From IMG/VR virus record IMGVR_UViG_3300044998_000308, positions 1 through 38,776 of that record: a DNA stretch of 38,776 nt. One strand, given 5' to 3'. Positions 31,344 through 38,776 of this stretch are shown here, piece after piece. The notes under the pieces are model-generated. The model saw only the letters and a list, made by a program, of their open reading frames with translations, searched no databases and was not told the origin of the DNA. A program made the position numbers and the translations under genes. The stretch comes from a virus. Each line of letters begins with the position of its first letter. Position 1 is the stretch's first letter.

Positions 31344-31921
31344 ACGACGATCCGCTGACCGTCGACGACCTGTTCCCGGAGCCGCGCTCGGCGCCCGAGC
31401 GTTTGCCGCCGGTGCTCGACGCATGCTGCGGCCCAAGAATGTGCTGGTTCGACCCTCGGGACGGTCGCGCCCTGTTCGTCGACCGTCGCCGCGAGGTGCA
31501 CCACGTCGACATCGGCACGCCCGGCACTGTGGGCCGCCGGCCCATCGTCGTTGACCCGGACGTGCTGGCCGACTTCCGCCGGCTGCCGTTCGCGGACGAC
31601 GAGTTCGCGCTGGTGCTGTTCGACCCGCCGCATATCGAGCGCGCCGAGGCCCGCGGCCTATTCACGCGTAAGTATGGCCACCTGTCGGGCGACTGGCGCG
31701 GCATGCTGCAGCAGGGCTTCGCCGAATGTTTCCGGGTGCTCAAGCCGCACGGGGTGCTGGTGTTCAAATGGGCCGAATCGGACCACCCGGTTGCCGAGAT
31801 ACTGGCCCTGACCCCGCACCGACCGCTGTTCGGACATCGGAGCGGCCGGAAAATGGGGACCCATTGGATAACGTTCCTGAAGCCGGCCGCCGCTGCGCCA
31901 GCGGGTCGGCCGACGCCATAA
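31340..31921 (+). CDS. Class I SAM-dependent methyltransferase, DPPH type
   Basis: 193 residues, ATGA overlap with the previous gene. VLDACCGPRMCWFD (26-38) stands in for motif I and LVLFDPPHIE (92-100) is motif IV of the DPPY/DPPH adenine or cytosine amino-methyltransferase type. CFRVLKPHGVLVFKW and the final THWITFLKP complete the fold. No target-recognition domain. DNA base methylation protecting the phage is most likely; the closing HWITF motif is common in related phage enzymes. Confidence 0.8.
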   Translation: MNDDPLTVDDLFPEPRSAPERLPPVLDACCGPRMCWFDPRDGRALFVDRRREVHHVDIGTPGTVGRRPIVVDPDVLADFRRLPFADDEFALVLFDPPHIERAEARGLFTRKYGHLSGDWRGMLQQGFAECFRVLKPHGVLVFKWAESDHPVAEILALTPHRPLFGHRSGRKMGTHWITFLKPAAAAPAGRPTP

Positions 31922-31948
31922 TGGGCACCCCAGTTCCGGAGATAAACG

Positions 31949-32362
31949 ATGGCGCAGGACGTTGCCACGTGGGCCGTGCCGGTGATCCTGTTCCTCGGCG
32001 GCATCGTCTGGGGCGTCACGTGGTACATGCTGCAGCGGTTTGTTTCGGCGGTCGACGACCTGCGGAACGACCTGCACGGCACTGAAGGCCCGGTGGCCAA
32101 GCTGCGGGGCGAGCTGGCCGACATGGCGGCCAAGCTGCCGACCTATCAGACGCGCGAGGACGCGAGCGTCGTGGCCCGCGACGTGGCGACCAAGCTCGAC
32201 GCACTGCGCGCCGAGTCGGTGGCCCGGGAGGACCGGATCGTCGGGGCGATCCGGGACATGGGCCGCACGTCACAAGCGGAGTCCGCTGCCATCCGGGCCG
32301 AATTGCGGGCCGTGCATGAGCGGGTCGACCGCATCCGCGACGTTCAGGCCGGGTTCGGGTGA
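31949..32362 (+). CDS. Membrane-anchored coiled-coil protein
   Basis: 137 residues with GGAG before ATG. One hydrophobic segment at 8-30 (WAVPVILFLGGIVWGVTWYML), then about 100 residues of charged coiled coil (LRNDLHGTEGPVAKLRGELADMAAKL, RAELRAVHERVDRIRD). The layout fits an inner-membrane spanin subunit or a DUF-type phage membrane protein. It is away from the endolysin, so the spanin reading is weak. Confidence 0.65.
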   Translation: MAQDVATWAVPVILFLGGIVWGVTWYMLQRFVSAVDDLRNDLHGTEGPVAKLRGELADMAAKLPTYQTREDASVVARDVATKLDALRAESVAREDRIVGAIRDMGRTSQAESAAIRAELRAVHERVDRIRDVQAGFG

Positions 32363-32820
32363 TCCGCGTCTACCCGGTCGAACCGGTGCCGGCGCCCCGG
32401 CAGGTGCGCCGGGATGCGTGGAAGCCATCGGCCGGGGTGCAGCGCTACCGGGCGTACCGCGATGAGCTGCGCTACCGGGGGGTGCGGGTGCCGGTCCCGT
32501 TCCACCACGTCCTGTTCGTCCTGCCAATGCCGGCCAGCTGGCCCAAGGCCAAGCGGGCAGCCCATGAGGGCATGCCGCATCAGGCCAAGCCGGACCGCGA
32601 TAACTTGGAAAAGGCCCTGCTCGACGCCGTGTTCGGCGAGGATTCCCACGTCTGGGATGGCCGGGCCTCGAAGCTCTGGGGCACCGAACCGCTGCTGATC
32701 ATCAGCCCGGAGCCGATCGGCATCGTCCTGCCGTTCGACCTGACGCCGTACTACCACGCGGCCAGACGGCCAGACGCCGCTGCCCGGGGGTACGCGTTCG
32801 CGCCGCCGACCCCACCGTAA
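32359..32820 (+). CDS. RusA-like Holliday junction resolvase
   Basis: 153 residues from GTG overlapping the previous stop. KPDRDNLEKALLDAVFGEDSHVWDG (from residue 77) carries the catalytic aspartates of RusA (DxDN with Asp79/Asp81, then Asp90), and LRYRGVRVPVPFHHVLFVLPMPASWPK is the typical N-terminal strand region. It cuts branched DNA during late replication or before packaging. Slightly longer than the usual 120-130 residues, with an extra C-terminal tail. Confidence 0.9.
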   Translation: MIRVYPVEPVPAPRQVRRDAWKPSAGVQRYRAYRDELRYRGVRVPVPFHHVLFVLPMPASWPKAKRAAHEGMPHQAKPDRDNLEKALLDAVFGEDSHVWDGRASKLWGTEPLLIISPEPIGIVLPFDLTPYYHAARRPDAAARGYAFAPPTPP

Positions 32821-32824
32821 GTCA

Positions 32825-32839
32825 TGGCGCGGCGCGCAA
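32825..32839. promoter_or_regulatory. Operator E (TGGCGCGGCGCGCAA)
   Basis: Fifth copy, with only the second arm base differing from the consensus. It lies in the 40-base gap between the RusA gene and the HNH gene; TACTCT at 32850 could be the -10 of a promoter for the packaging genes. Weaker than sites A-D. Confidence 0.45.
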
Positions 32840-32860
32840 GCCGGCTGGTACTCTGCGCCC

Positions 32861-33316
32861 ATGCCGACACGTGCCCCGACCCACAAGCCCCAGCCCGCCC
32901 AGCTGCGGCAAGCCCGGCGGGCCAGCAACCCGGAGAACCAGCGCATGTACTGGGGGCGGTGGCGCCGGTACTCGGAGCAGTTCCTAAAGGCCAACCCGTT
33001 CTGCGTGCATTGTGCAGCCCAAGGTGTCGACCATCCGGCCACGGTAACTGACCACGTGATACCGCACCGGGGCGACCACGCGCTGTTCTGGGACCCTGCG
33101 AACCATCAGCCGTTGTGCAAGCGCCACCACGATCAGAAAACGGCCCGCGAGGACGGCGGCTTCGGCAATGCGCCGCTGGTGCGGGAACAGGCGAACCAAG
33201 GGCCAGCGCTGACCGAGTACGAGGAGTACGTTCGGGCCATGGGCGGGGACGCGGTGCCCCCGGTGGTTCGGGCTTGGGTGCGACGCAGAAAGAAACGCAG
33301 AGGGAATCAGCCGTGA
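32861..33316 (+). CDS. HNH endonuclease
   Basis: 151 residues. A zinc pair CVHC (48-51) and CKRHH (86-90) bracket the catalytic TDHVIPHRGD (His65) and FWDPANHQPLC, the classical HNH arrangement. Nucleases of this type stand beside terminase genes in HK97-like cos phages and assist the packaging cut. GTGA overlap with the next gene. Confidence 0.92.
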   Translation: MPTRAPTHKPQPAQLRQARRASNPENQRMYWGRWRRYSEQFLKANPFCVHCAAQGVDHPATVTDHVIPHRGDHALFWDPANHQPLCKRHHDQKTAREDGGFGNAPLVREQANQGPALTEYEEYVRAMGGDAVPPVVRAWVRRRKKRRGNQP

Positions 33317-35088
33317 GCGCAGACGCAGCAACGCAGGCCAGTCCGGACCCGGGCAACGGGGTAGGGGTGGGTCAAAAGTCCGAGGCGGTAACCAAACGAG
33401 CGCGCCCCCAGTCAAAAAAAGCCGCGCGCGAAATTGGCGCAGGGGGTGGGGAATTGTCCGGGGGGGCGTCCCCGGTGGTCGACGGGCTGAAGCCGGCCGT
33501 GCCGGCGGTGCCGTGGCCCGCGGACAAGGTTTCCCGGTGGCCTATCGACCGCCTGAAGGCGTACGCCCGGAACCCACGGACGCATACCGCCGAGCAGGTT
33601 GCCAAGCTGGCCCGCAGTCTCGAGGAGTTCGGGTGGACGAACCCGGTGCTGGTCGACGAAGCCGGCGAAATCATCGCCGGCCACGGCCGGGTGCTGGCCG
33701 CGGAACAGCTGGGCTGGGATTCGGCCCCGGTGATGGTGGCCCGCGGGTGGAACGACGACCAAAAGCGGGCCTACCGGATCGCCGACAACCGGCTGGCGCT
33801 CGACGCCGGGTGGGACGACGAACTGCTGGCGGTGGAACTGCGCGACCTGCAAGCCGCGGAATTCGACCTAGAGCTGACGGGCATGACCAACGCCGAGCTG
33901 GCCCAGCTACTGATCGTCAGCGGGGACGCCGAGCCCGAACCTGAGCCACCGCCGCCAGACGCGCAAGCGGTCGGGATCAGCCGGCCCGGCGAGGTATGGC
34001 TGTGTGGGTCCCATCGCGTTATCTGCGGGGACTCGACCGACCCGGCGACGCTGGCGGCGCTTATGGGCGAGGCGGTAGCGGCTCTGGTGCACGCCGACCC
34101 GCCATACGGGATGGGGAAGGAATCCGATGGGGTGGCGAACGACAACCTGTACGGCGACAAGCTGGACGCGTTCCAGCTGGCGTGGTGGCGGGCCTGCCGG
34201 CCGCACATTGCGCCGAACGCATCGGTGTACATCTGGGGCGCGGCGCTCGACCTATGGCGGTTGTGGTGGCGGGCGGGGCTTGGCGAGTCCGAGCCGCTGA
34301 CCCTGCGGAACGAAATCGTCTGGGACAAGGGCAGCATCGCCGGCATGCGGTCCGAGGACCTGACGCAGTACCCGGAAGCCACGGAGCGCGCGCTGTTTTT
34401 CCAGCTCGGGCGCCACGTGTTCCTGATTAACCAGACGAAGGACGACTACTGGGAGGGCTGGGAACCGTTGCGGCTCTGGCTCTGCGGCGAGCGTGACCGC
34501 ATGGGCTGGGGGCCGGCCGACGTGAAGCGCATCTGCGACAATCACATGTACGGCCACTGGTTCGGGCGCTCGCAGTGGGCGTGGATCAACCGCGAGAATT
34601 ACGAAAAGCTGCAGGCCGCGGCCGCTGGCCGCGCGTTCGTGAAGCCTTACGACGAGCTGCTTGAGGACTACCGCGAGCTGGCCCGGCAGTTCAACGGTGA
34701 CGTCCGCGACCCGCGGCACGAGAACTACCGCGCCGTGCGCCCATACTTCGACAACACGCACGACACCATGCGCGACGTATGGCAGTTCCCGCGGGTTACT
34801 GGCGACGATCGGTTCGGCCACGCCACCCCGAAGCCCGTGGCCATGATCGCGCGGTGCCTGCTTTCGAGCGCGCGCGAGGGCGACGTGGTGCTGGAGCCGT
34901 TCGGCGGTACCGGCACGACCCTGATCGCGGCCGAGCGCACCCGCCGCCGCTGCTTCATCGCCGAGCTGGAGCCGGTATGGGCTGACGTGATTGTGCGCCG
35001 GTGGCAGAGCATGACCGGCGGCACAGCGGTGCTAGAGTCGACGGGCGAAACTTTCGAGGCGGTCGAGCGTGCGCGGTCGCAAGCCTAA
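33313..35088 (+). CDS. ParB-like/DNA methyltransferase fusion
   Basis: 591 residues from GTG at 33313. After a low-complexity start, residues about 76-190 (RLKAYARNPRTH, EQVAKLARSLEEFGW, IIAGHGRVLAAEQLG, RAYRIADNRLAL) form a ParB/sulfiredoxin N-terminal domain. Then comes a beta-type order methyltransferase: motif IV DPPYGM (262-267) precedes motif I EPFGGTGTTL (near 530). The DPPY points to adenine N6 (or cytosine N4) methylation. Large central spacer suggests a target-recognition region. No ParB helix-turn-helix, so it is not a partition protein. Probably a restriction-evasion enzyme placed before the terminase genes. Confidence 0.9.
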   Translation: MSADAATQASPDPGNGVGVGQKSEAVTKRARPQSKKAAREIGAGGGELSGGASPVVDGLKPAVPAVPWPADKVSRWPIDRLKAYARNPRTHTAEQVAKLARSLEEFGWTNPVLVDEAGEIIAGHGRVLAAEQLGWDSAPVMVARGWNDDQKRAYRIADNRLALDAGWDDELLAVELRDLQAAEFDLELTGMTNAELAQLLIVSGDAEPEPEPPPPDAQAVGISRPGEVWLCGSHRVICGDSTDPATLAALMGEAVAALVHADPPYGMGKESDGVANDNLYGDKLDAFQLAWWRACRPHIAPNASVYIWGAALDLWRLWWRAGLGESEPLTLRNEIVWDKGSIAGMRSEDLTQYPEATERALFFQLGRHVFLINQTKDDYWEGWEPLRLWLCGERDRMGWGPADVKRICDNHMYGHWFGRSQWAWINRENYEKLQAAAAGRAFVKPYDELLEDYRELARQFNGDVRDPRHENYRAVRPYFDNTHDTMRDVWQFPRVTGDDRFGHATPKPVAMIARCLLSSAREGDVVLEPFGGTGTTLIAAERTRRRCFIAELEPVWADVIVRRWQSMTGGTAVLESTGETFEAVERARSQA

Positions 35089-35533
35089 GCCCACCTATCT
35101 GCGGGCACTCGACGGCGGGGCCGCGCGCCGGCCGCTGGATCGCGCCGACGAACCGAGGCCGGCAGGCGACCTGTTCGACCCGCCGCCAGAGCTGTCGCCA
35201 CGCCAGCAGGCAATCTGGCGCCACGCGATCGCGCACGCGCCGCCGGGGATGCTGACCAAGCTGGACCAGTCGGTGTTCCTGTCATGGGTTGTGGCCGTCG
35301 ACACGCTGGAGCTGGCCCGGCAGAAGGTGACCGAGCTGGGCCTGCTGGTGAAAACCCGTGACGGCAACACGATGCAGAATCCTTACCTGTCCATTCAGAA
35401 CAAGCAGGCCGCCATCGTGATGAAGGCGGCGGCCGAGCTGGGTTTCAGTCCGACGGCCCGTACCCGTGTCAAAGTCCCGAAGCAAGCGCCCCGCGACAAC
35501 CCGTTCGGCGAGCTCCGCACGCTCGACGACTGA
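35069..35533 (+). CDS. Terminase small subunit (P27 family)
   Basis: 154 residues from GTG, overlapping the methyltransferase by 20 bases. MRGRKPKPTYLRALDGG, then LSPRQQAIWRHAIAHAPPGML, and the closing VMKAAAELGFSPTARTRVKV are the P27/TIGR01558 signature. It recognises phage DNA for packaging and recruits the large subunit, which starts inside its 3' end. Confidence 0.93.
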   Translation: MRGRKPKPTYLRALDGGAARRPLDRADEPRPAGDLFDPPPELSPRQQAIWRHAIAHAPPGMLTKLDQSVFLSWVVAVDTLELARQKVTELGLLVKTRDGNTMQNPYLSIQNKQAAIVMKAAAELGFSPTARTRVKVPKQAPRDNPFGELRTLDD

Positions 35534-37226
35534 CGGCCGCGACTACGTGGCCGTGGCGATCGCCTATGCCGAGGACGCATTGGACGATCGCCGCGGCGAG
35601 CGTTACGGCCGATGGATCAGGCTGGCGGCCAAGCGGTTCCTCGCCGACCTGAAGCGGGCGCAGGCCAAACGGCCACCGTTCTATTTCTCGCCGAAACGGG
35701 CAAACGCGCACTGCCGCTTCATCGAAGCGCTGCCGCACGTCGAGGGCGTGTGGGCCACGCCGACTATCCGGCTTGAGCCGGCGCAGGTGTTTTTCGTGGT
35801 TCAGCTGTTCGGGTTCAGGAACACGGATGGCGGGCGCCGATTCACCGAGGCGCTGCTCTGCATCGCGCGCAAGAACGCCAAGTCGACGCTGGCCGCTGGC
35901 ATTCTGCTGTCCTGCTTCTGCATGGAGCGCGAGCTAGGGGCGCAGGTGCTGAGCGCGGCAACAACTGGTAGCCAAGCGCGCATCCTCTGGGGCATCGCCA
36001 AGCGCATGGTGGAAATGACACCGGCGCTGCGGGACACGTTCGACCTAGAGCCGTTCGCCAATGCCATCGCCCGGCCTGAGATTGGCGGCACGTTCAAGCC
36101 GATCAACGCCAAGGCGTCGACACAGGACGGCCTCAACCCGAGCCACGCCGGCCTCGATGAGCTTCACGCGCACAAGACCCATGACTTGCTGAACGTCCTG
36201 CGGTCGGCGGCCGGCGCCCGGTCGAACCCGCTGTGGCTCTACACGACGACCGAGGGGTACGAAACGCCCGGGCCGTGGCCAGAGGTGCGGGCCTATGCCC
36301 GGCAGGTGCTGCAGGGCCTGTTCCGGGCCGATCACTTCCTCGCCTGCATCTGGGCGCTCGACGACGACGACGACGGGGAGGCCGAGTTCGACGAACGGAA
36401 ATGGGTGAAGGCCAACCCGTTGCTGCCGGTCAACCCGGTTCTTCGGGCCGAGCTGCGGAAGCTGGCCACGAACGCCAGAGCCATGCCGGGCACCCACGCC
36501 GAGTTCCGCATCAAGCGGCTGAACCTGCCGGCGGCCTCGGCGGCCGCGTGGGTGAACCTTCCGCGGTGGCGCCGGTGCTCCGGCCCGGTCGACCTTGAGG
36601 CATTGCGAGGCGCGCAATGCTGGGGGGCGTTCGACCTTGCCAGCACCACGGATATGACCGCGTGGGCGCTGCTATGGCTGGTGGACGGGCACTACTACGC
36701 CCGGGTCCGCTACTGGGTCCCCGAGGCCGCCGTGCACCAGCGGACCGAGCGGCGATCGGTGCCGTACGCGGCGTGGGTGGCCGCCGGCCTGATCGAGCAG
36801 ACTCCGGGCGACGTGGCCGACTACGACATCATCGAGCGGGCAATCCTCGAGGATTTCGAGCGGTTCGGGCCGTCCCGGATTGCCTTCGACCCGTGGAACG
36901 CCACCGCTACGGCTACCGCGTTGCTGAATCAGGGGTTACCCTTGGAGCAGTTCGTGCAGGGCACCCGGAGCTACAACGCCGCGATGAAGGCGTGCGAGGT
37001 GGCCTACACCGGGGGCAAGCTGAGCCACGGCGGCAACCCGGTGCTGGCGTGGAACATGGCCAACGTAGTAGCGAGGCGCGACGCGAACATGAACATCGCC
37101 CCTGACCGCAAGCGCTCGGCCGACAAGATAGACGGCGCGGCCGCGCTGTTCATGGCGTTCGGCCTGTCGGCGGCAGATAACGCCGGCAACCTTGACGCGA
37201 TTCTGGCCAACCCGGTGAGCGCGTAA
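35466..37226 (+). CDS. Terminase large subunit
   Basis: 586 residues from GTG at 35466; the first 22 residues overlap the small subunit gene. Walker A is ARKNAKST (134-141), Walker B with catalytic Glu is HAGLDELHAH (Asp231, Glu232), and the nuclease domain begins at CWGAFDLAST (Asp390) with IAFDPWNA later. The Terminase_1/HK97 class fits a cos-type packager. ATP-driven motor that fills the head. Confidence 0.95.
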   Translation: MSKSRSKRPATTRSASSARSTTDGRDYVAVAIAYAEDALDDRRGERYGRWIRLAAKRFLADLKRAQAKRPPFYFSPKRANAHCRFIEALPHVEGVWATPTIRLEPAQVFFVVQLFGFRNTDGGRRFTEALLCIARKNAKSTLAAGILLSCFCMERELGAQVLSAATTGSQARILWGIAKRMVEMTPALRDTFDLEPFANAIARPEIGGTFKPINAKASTQDGLNPSHAGLDELHAHKTHDLLNVLRSAAGARSNPLWLYTTTEGYETPGPWPEVRAYARQVLQGLFRADHFLACIWALDDDDDGEAEFDERKWVKANPLLPVNPVLRAELRKLATNARAMPGTHAEFRIKRLNLPAASAAAWVNLPRWRRCSGPVDLEALRGAQCWGAFDLASTTDMTAWALLWLVDGHYYARVRYWVPEAAVHQRTERRSVPYAAWVAAGLIEQTPGDVADYDIIERAILEDFERFGPSRIAFDPWNATATATALLNQGLPLEQFVQGTRSYNAAMKACEVAYTGGKLSHGGNPVLAWNMANVVARRDANMNIAPDRKRSADKIDGAAALFMAFGLSAADNAGNLDAILANPVSA

Positions 37227-37229
37227 GCC

Positions 37230-38528
37230 GTGGCCGTAGCGTGGTCGTCGTGGATGCGGTACGTATTCGGCGGGCTCTGGAACCCGGAGTACGGCCCCCA
37301 GCTCGCCGGGCCCGGAAGTTTCGCCAACGAGGCCGGCCAGAGCGTCACCGATTCGCGCGCCATGCAGGTGGCGGCGGTGTTCCGGTGCATCCGGATCATC
37401 GCCGAAACGGCCGGCACGCTGCCGATGGTCGGCTACCGGCGGCTGCCGAACGGGGACCGGGAGCCGTTGCCCAGCTCCCATTGGCTGCCCCAGCTGATCG
37501 ACTACCCGAACGAAACGCAGACGGGCGATGAATTCCGCGAGGCCGTGGTGGCCCAGATGGCCGGCTGGGGCAACGCGTACGCGCTGGTCAGCCGGCAGTC
37601 CGCCGGGCGCGTCGTCGAGCTGTGGCCGGGCCGGGTCGAGGCAATGGAAGTCGAGCGGCGGCCGGATCGCACGCTGCTGTACCGCTACCCGGACGCGTCC
37701 GGCACCCGGCAGGCACTGCCACCCGGGCGCGTGCTGCACTTCCGGGCGTTCAGCATGGACGGGGTGATGGGCCTGTCGCCGCTGGCCATGGCCCGCGAAT
37801 CGCTGGGCCTGACGGTGGGTGCCGAGCGGTTCGCGTCGTCGTTTTTCGCGCAGGGTGGCCGGCCCGCCGGCGTCATGACGGCCGATAAGGTGCTGACCGA
37901 CAAGCAGCGCGAGCAGATTCGGAAGGAATACTCGGCGATGGCGGACGCGTCGAACCCGACCGGCAAGCGCTTCTGGCTGCTCGAGGGATCGCTGAAGTAT
38001 CAGGCGATCAGCGTGAACCCGGCCGACATGCAGATGCTGGAAACGCGAGCGTTCCAGATTGCCGACATCGCCCGATTCTTCGGGGTGCCGCTGTTCCTGC
38101 TCATGGAAACTGAAAAATCGACTAGCTGGGGCAGCGGTATCGAGCAGCAAAACATCGGCTTCTTGACGTACACGTTGCGGCCGTACCTGTCGCGGCTGGT
38201 GGCGACGTTTAACCGCTACGTCATCCCGGAGCGGGAGCGCGAGTCGCTGTTCGTCGACATCGACGAAGCGGCCCTGCTGTCGCTGGATTCGACGGCCCAG
38301 AAAGACCTGCTTGCGAGTCACGCAAACAACGGGATCATGACCCGCAACGAAATCCGGCGCCGCCTGAAGCTGCCGGCCTACCCTGACCCTAACGCCGACG
38401 TCCTCACCGTGCAGACGGCGCTGACGCCGCTGGGAAAACTGGGTACGCTACCGGCAACGCCCGAGCCGGCGCCGCCACCGGCGGTATCGGCCGGGGGTAA
38501 CGATGGCGCCGACGACGCCGAGGGCTGA
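37230..38528 (+). CDS. Portal protein, HK97 type
   Basis: 432 residues from GTG three bases after the terminase stop. SRAMQVAAVFRCIRIIAETAGTLP, VAQMAGWGNAYALV, VLHFRAFSMDGVMGLSPLAMARESL, and ADIARFFGVPLFLL with STSWGSGIEQQNIGFLTYTL match the HK97 portal family throughout. It forms the dodecameric DNA gate. A short disordered Pro/Gly tail ends the protein. Confidence 0.95.
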   Translation: MAVAWSSWMRYVFGGLWNPEYGPQLAGPGSFANEAGQSVTDSRAMQVAAVFRCIRIIAETAGTLPMVGYRRLPNGDREPLPSSHWLPQLIDYPNETQTGDEFREAVVAQMAGWGNAYALVSRQSAGRVVELWPGRVEAMEVERRPDRTLLYRYPDASGTRQALPPGRVLHFRAFSMDGVMGLSPLAMARESLGLTVGAERFASSFFAQGGRPAGVMTADKVLTDKQREQIRKEYSAMADASNPTGKRFWLLEGSLKYQAISVNPADMQMLETRAFQIADIARFFGVPLFLLMETEKSTSWGSGIEQQNIGFLTYTLRPYLSRLVATFNRYVIPERERESLFVDIDEAALLSLDSTAQKDLLASHANNGIMTRNEIRRRLKLPAYPDPNADVLTVQTALTPLGKLGTLPATPEPAPPPAVSAGGNDGADDAEG

Positions 38529-38532
38529 CGCT

Positions 38533-38776
38533 ATGCCGTGGCATGAACAGAAGGGGCAGCTGCACTATCTGGCCTGCCGTGACCGGCGCGACCTGCCGCT
38601 GGAACTGTGCGAGCTGAAGTTTCACACGAAGGACGCGAGTAGCGGCGCGGTGCAGTTCACCGGCTACGCCGCGGTCTGGGGCCGGACGGACAGCTACGGC
38701 GACACCGTGCTCCGCGGTGCGTTCCTCGAAAGCCTGAAAGAACGCCGCCCGATGATGCTGTTCGGGCATTCGCCGG
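38533..38776 (+). CDS. Prohead protease, 5' part (continues at 4-621)
   Basis: ATG at 38533 with GAGGG eight bases upstream. The 81 codons here run in frame into the copy at position 4 of the window, joining to a 244-residue protease. The unique N-terminus is MPWHEQKGQLHYLACRDRRD; LELCELKFHTKDASSGAVQFTGYAAVWG is the usual U35 family start. Confidence 0.92.
   Translation, partial: MPWHEQKGQLHYLACRDRRDLPLELCELKFHTKDASSGAVQFTGYAAVWGRTDSYGDTVLRGAFLESLKERRPMMLFGHSP
38650..38776. repeat. Right copy of 127-bp terminal direct repeat
   Basis: Identical to 4-130. A 127-base overlap equals a k-mer length often used by assemblers, so it may be an assembly signature of a circular molecule and not a physical end. 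Confidence 0.95.

Noticed and set aside
33538-33900. ParB-like domain as a partition protein for the parS-like site
   Set aside because: It is fused to a DNA methyltransferase and lacks the helix-turn-helix needed for parS binding.
36936-38321. 461-codon antisense frame under terminase and portal
   Set aside because: Runs across the boundary of two well-identified genes and has shadow composition.

Overview
The window is a complete or near-complete circular genome of a tailed phage (siphovirus morphology expected), high in GC (about two thirds by eye). Bases 4-130 are repeated exactly at 38650-38776 and the prohead protease gene reads through the join, so the circle is about 38,646 bp. The host is probably a GC-rich proteobacterium. 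The tail-tip genes (DUF2460, DUF2163, NlpC/P60, Phage-tail_3 hub, DUF2793) are of the kind shared with alphaproteobacterial gene transfer agents and with siphophages of Alpha- and Gammaproteobacteria, and a proteobacterial-type parS-like site is present. The host genus cannot be read from the sequence.

Rightward late block, crossing the circle join: HNH nuclease, ParB-methyltransferase, terminase small and large subunits, portal and prohead protease (32861-38776 and 1-621), then HK97-type major capsid protein (618-1916). A 7.4-kb cassette of about ten sugar- and methyl-transfer enzymes (2133-9495) sits inside the head operon. Head-tail connectors (9452-11422), tail tube, the frameshifted tail chaperone G/GT, tape measure, tail-tip proteins, a 1405-residue hub with a glycine-rich insertion and a fibre-like protein (11440-22003) follow. 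Many of these genes overlap by ATGA/GTGA or a few tens of bases, suggesting one long coupled transcript.

Leftward accessory block (27627-22047): an XRE-type repressor candidate and about fourteen small proteins, most unrecognised. Five leftward transcription units each start with the same promoter/leader module: a GTCACAMTTYYGG box 49-51 bp from a GTTTCGACGGTTC-like leader, which lies 19-25 nt before the start codon. The same block holds a candidate small RNA with its own promoter and terminator, and the parS-like site.

Right-hand region (27775-33316): small rightward genes divergent from the repressor, a leftward lysis group (GH108 endolysin, a membrane/lipobox protein and a small helical protein), and a rightward early group (unknown 237-aa protein, methyltransferase, coiled-coil membrane protein, RusA). 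A 15-bp palindrome, TTGCNCGNCRYGCAA, recurs in five intergenic regions, including both divergent promoters and two of the leftward leaders, and is the likely repressor operator. No integrase, transposase, helicase, primase or polymerase was recognised, so the replication and persistence strategy is open.
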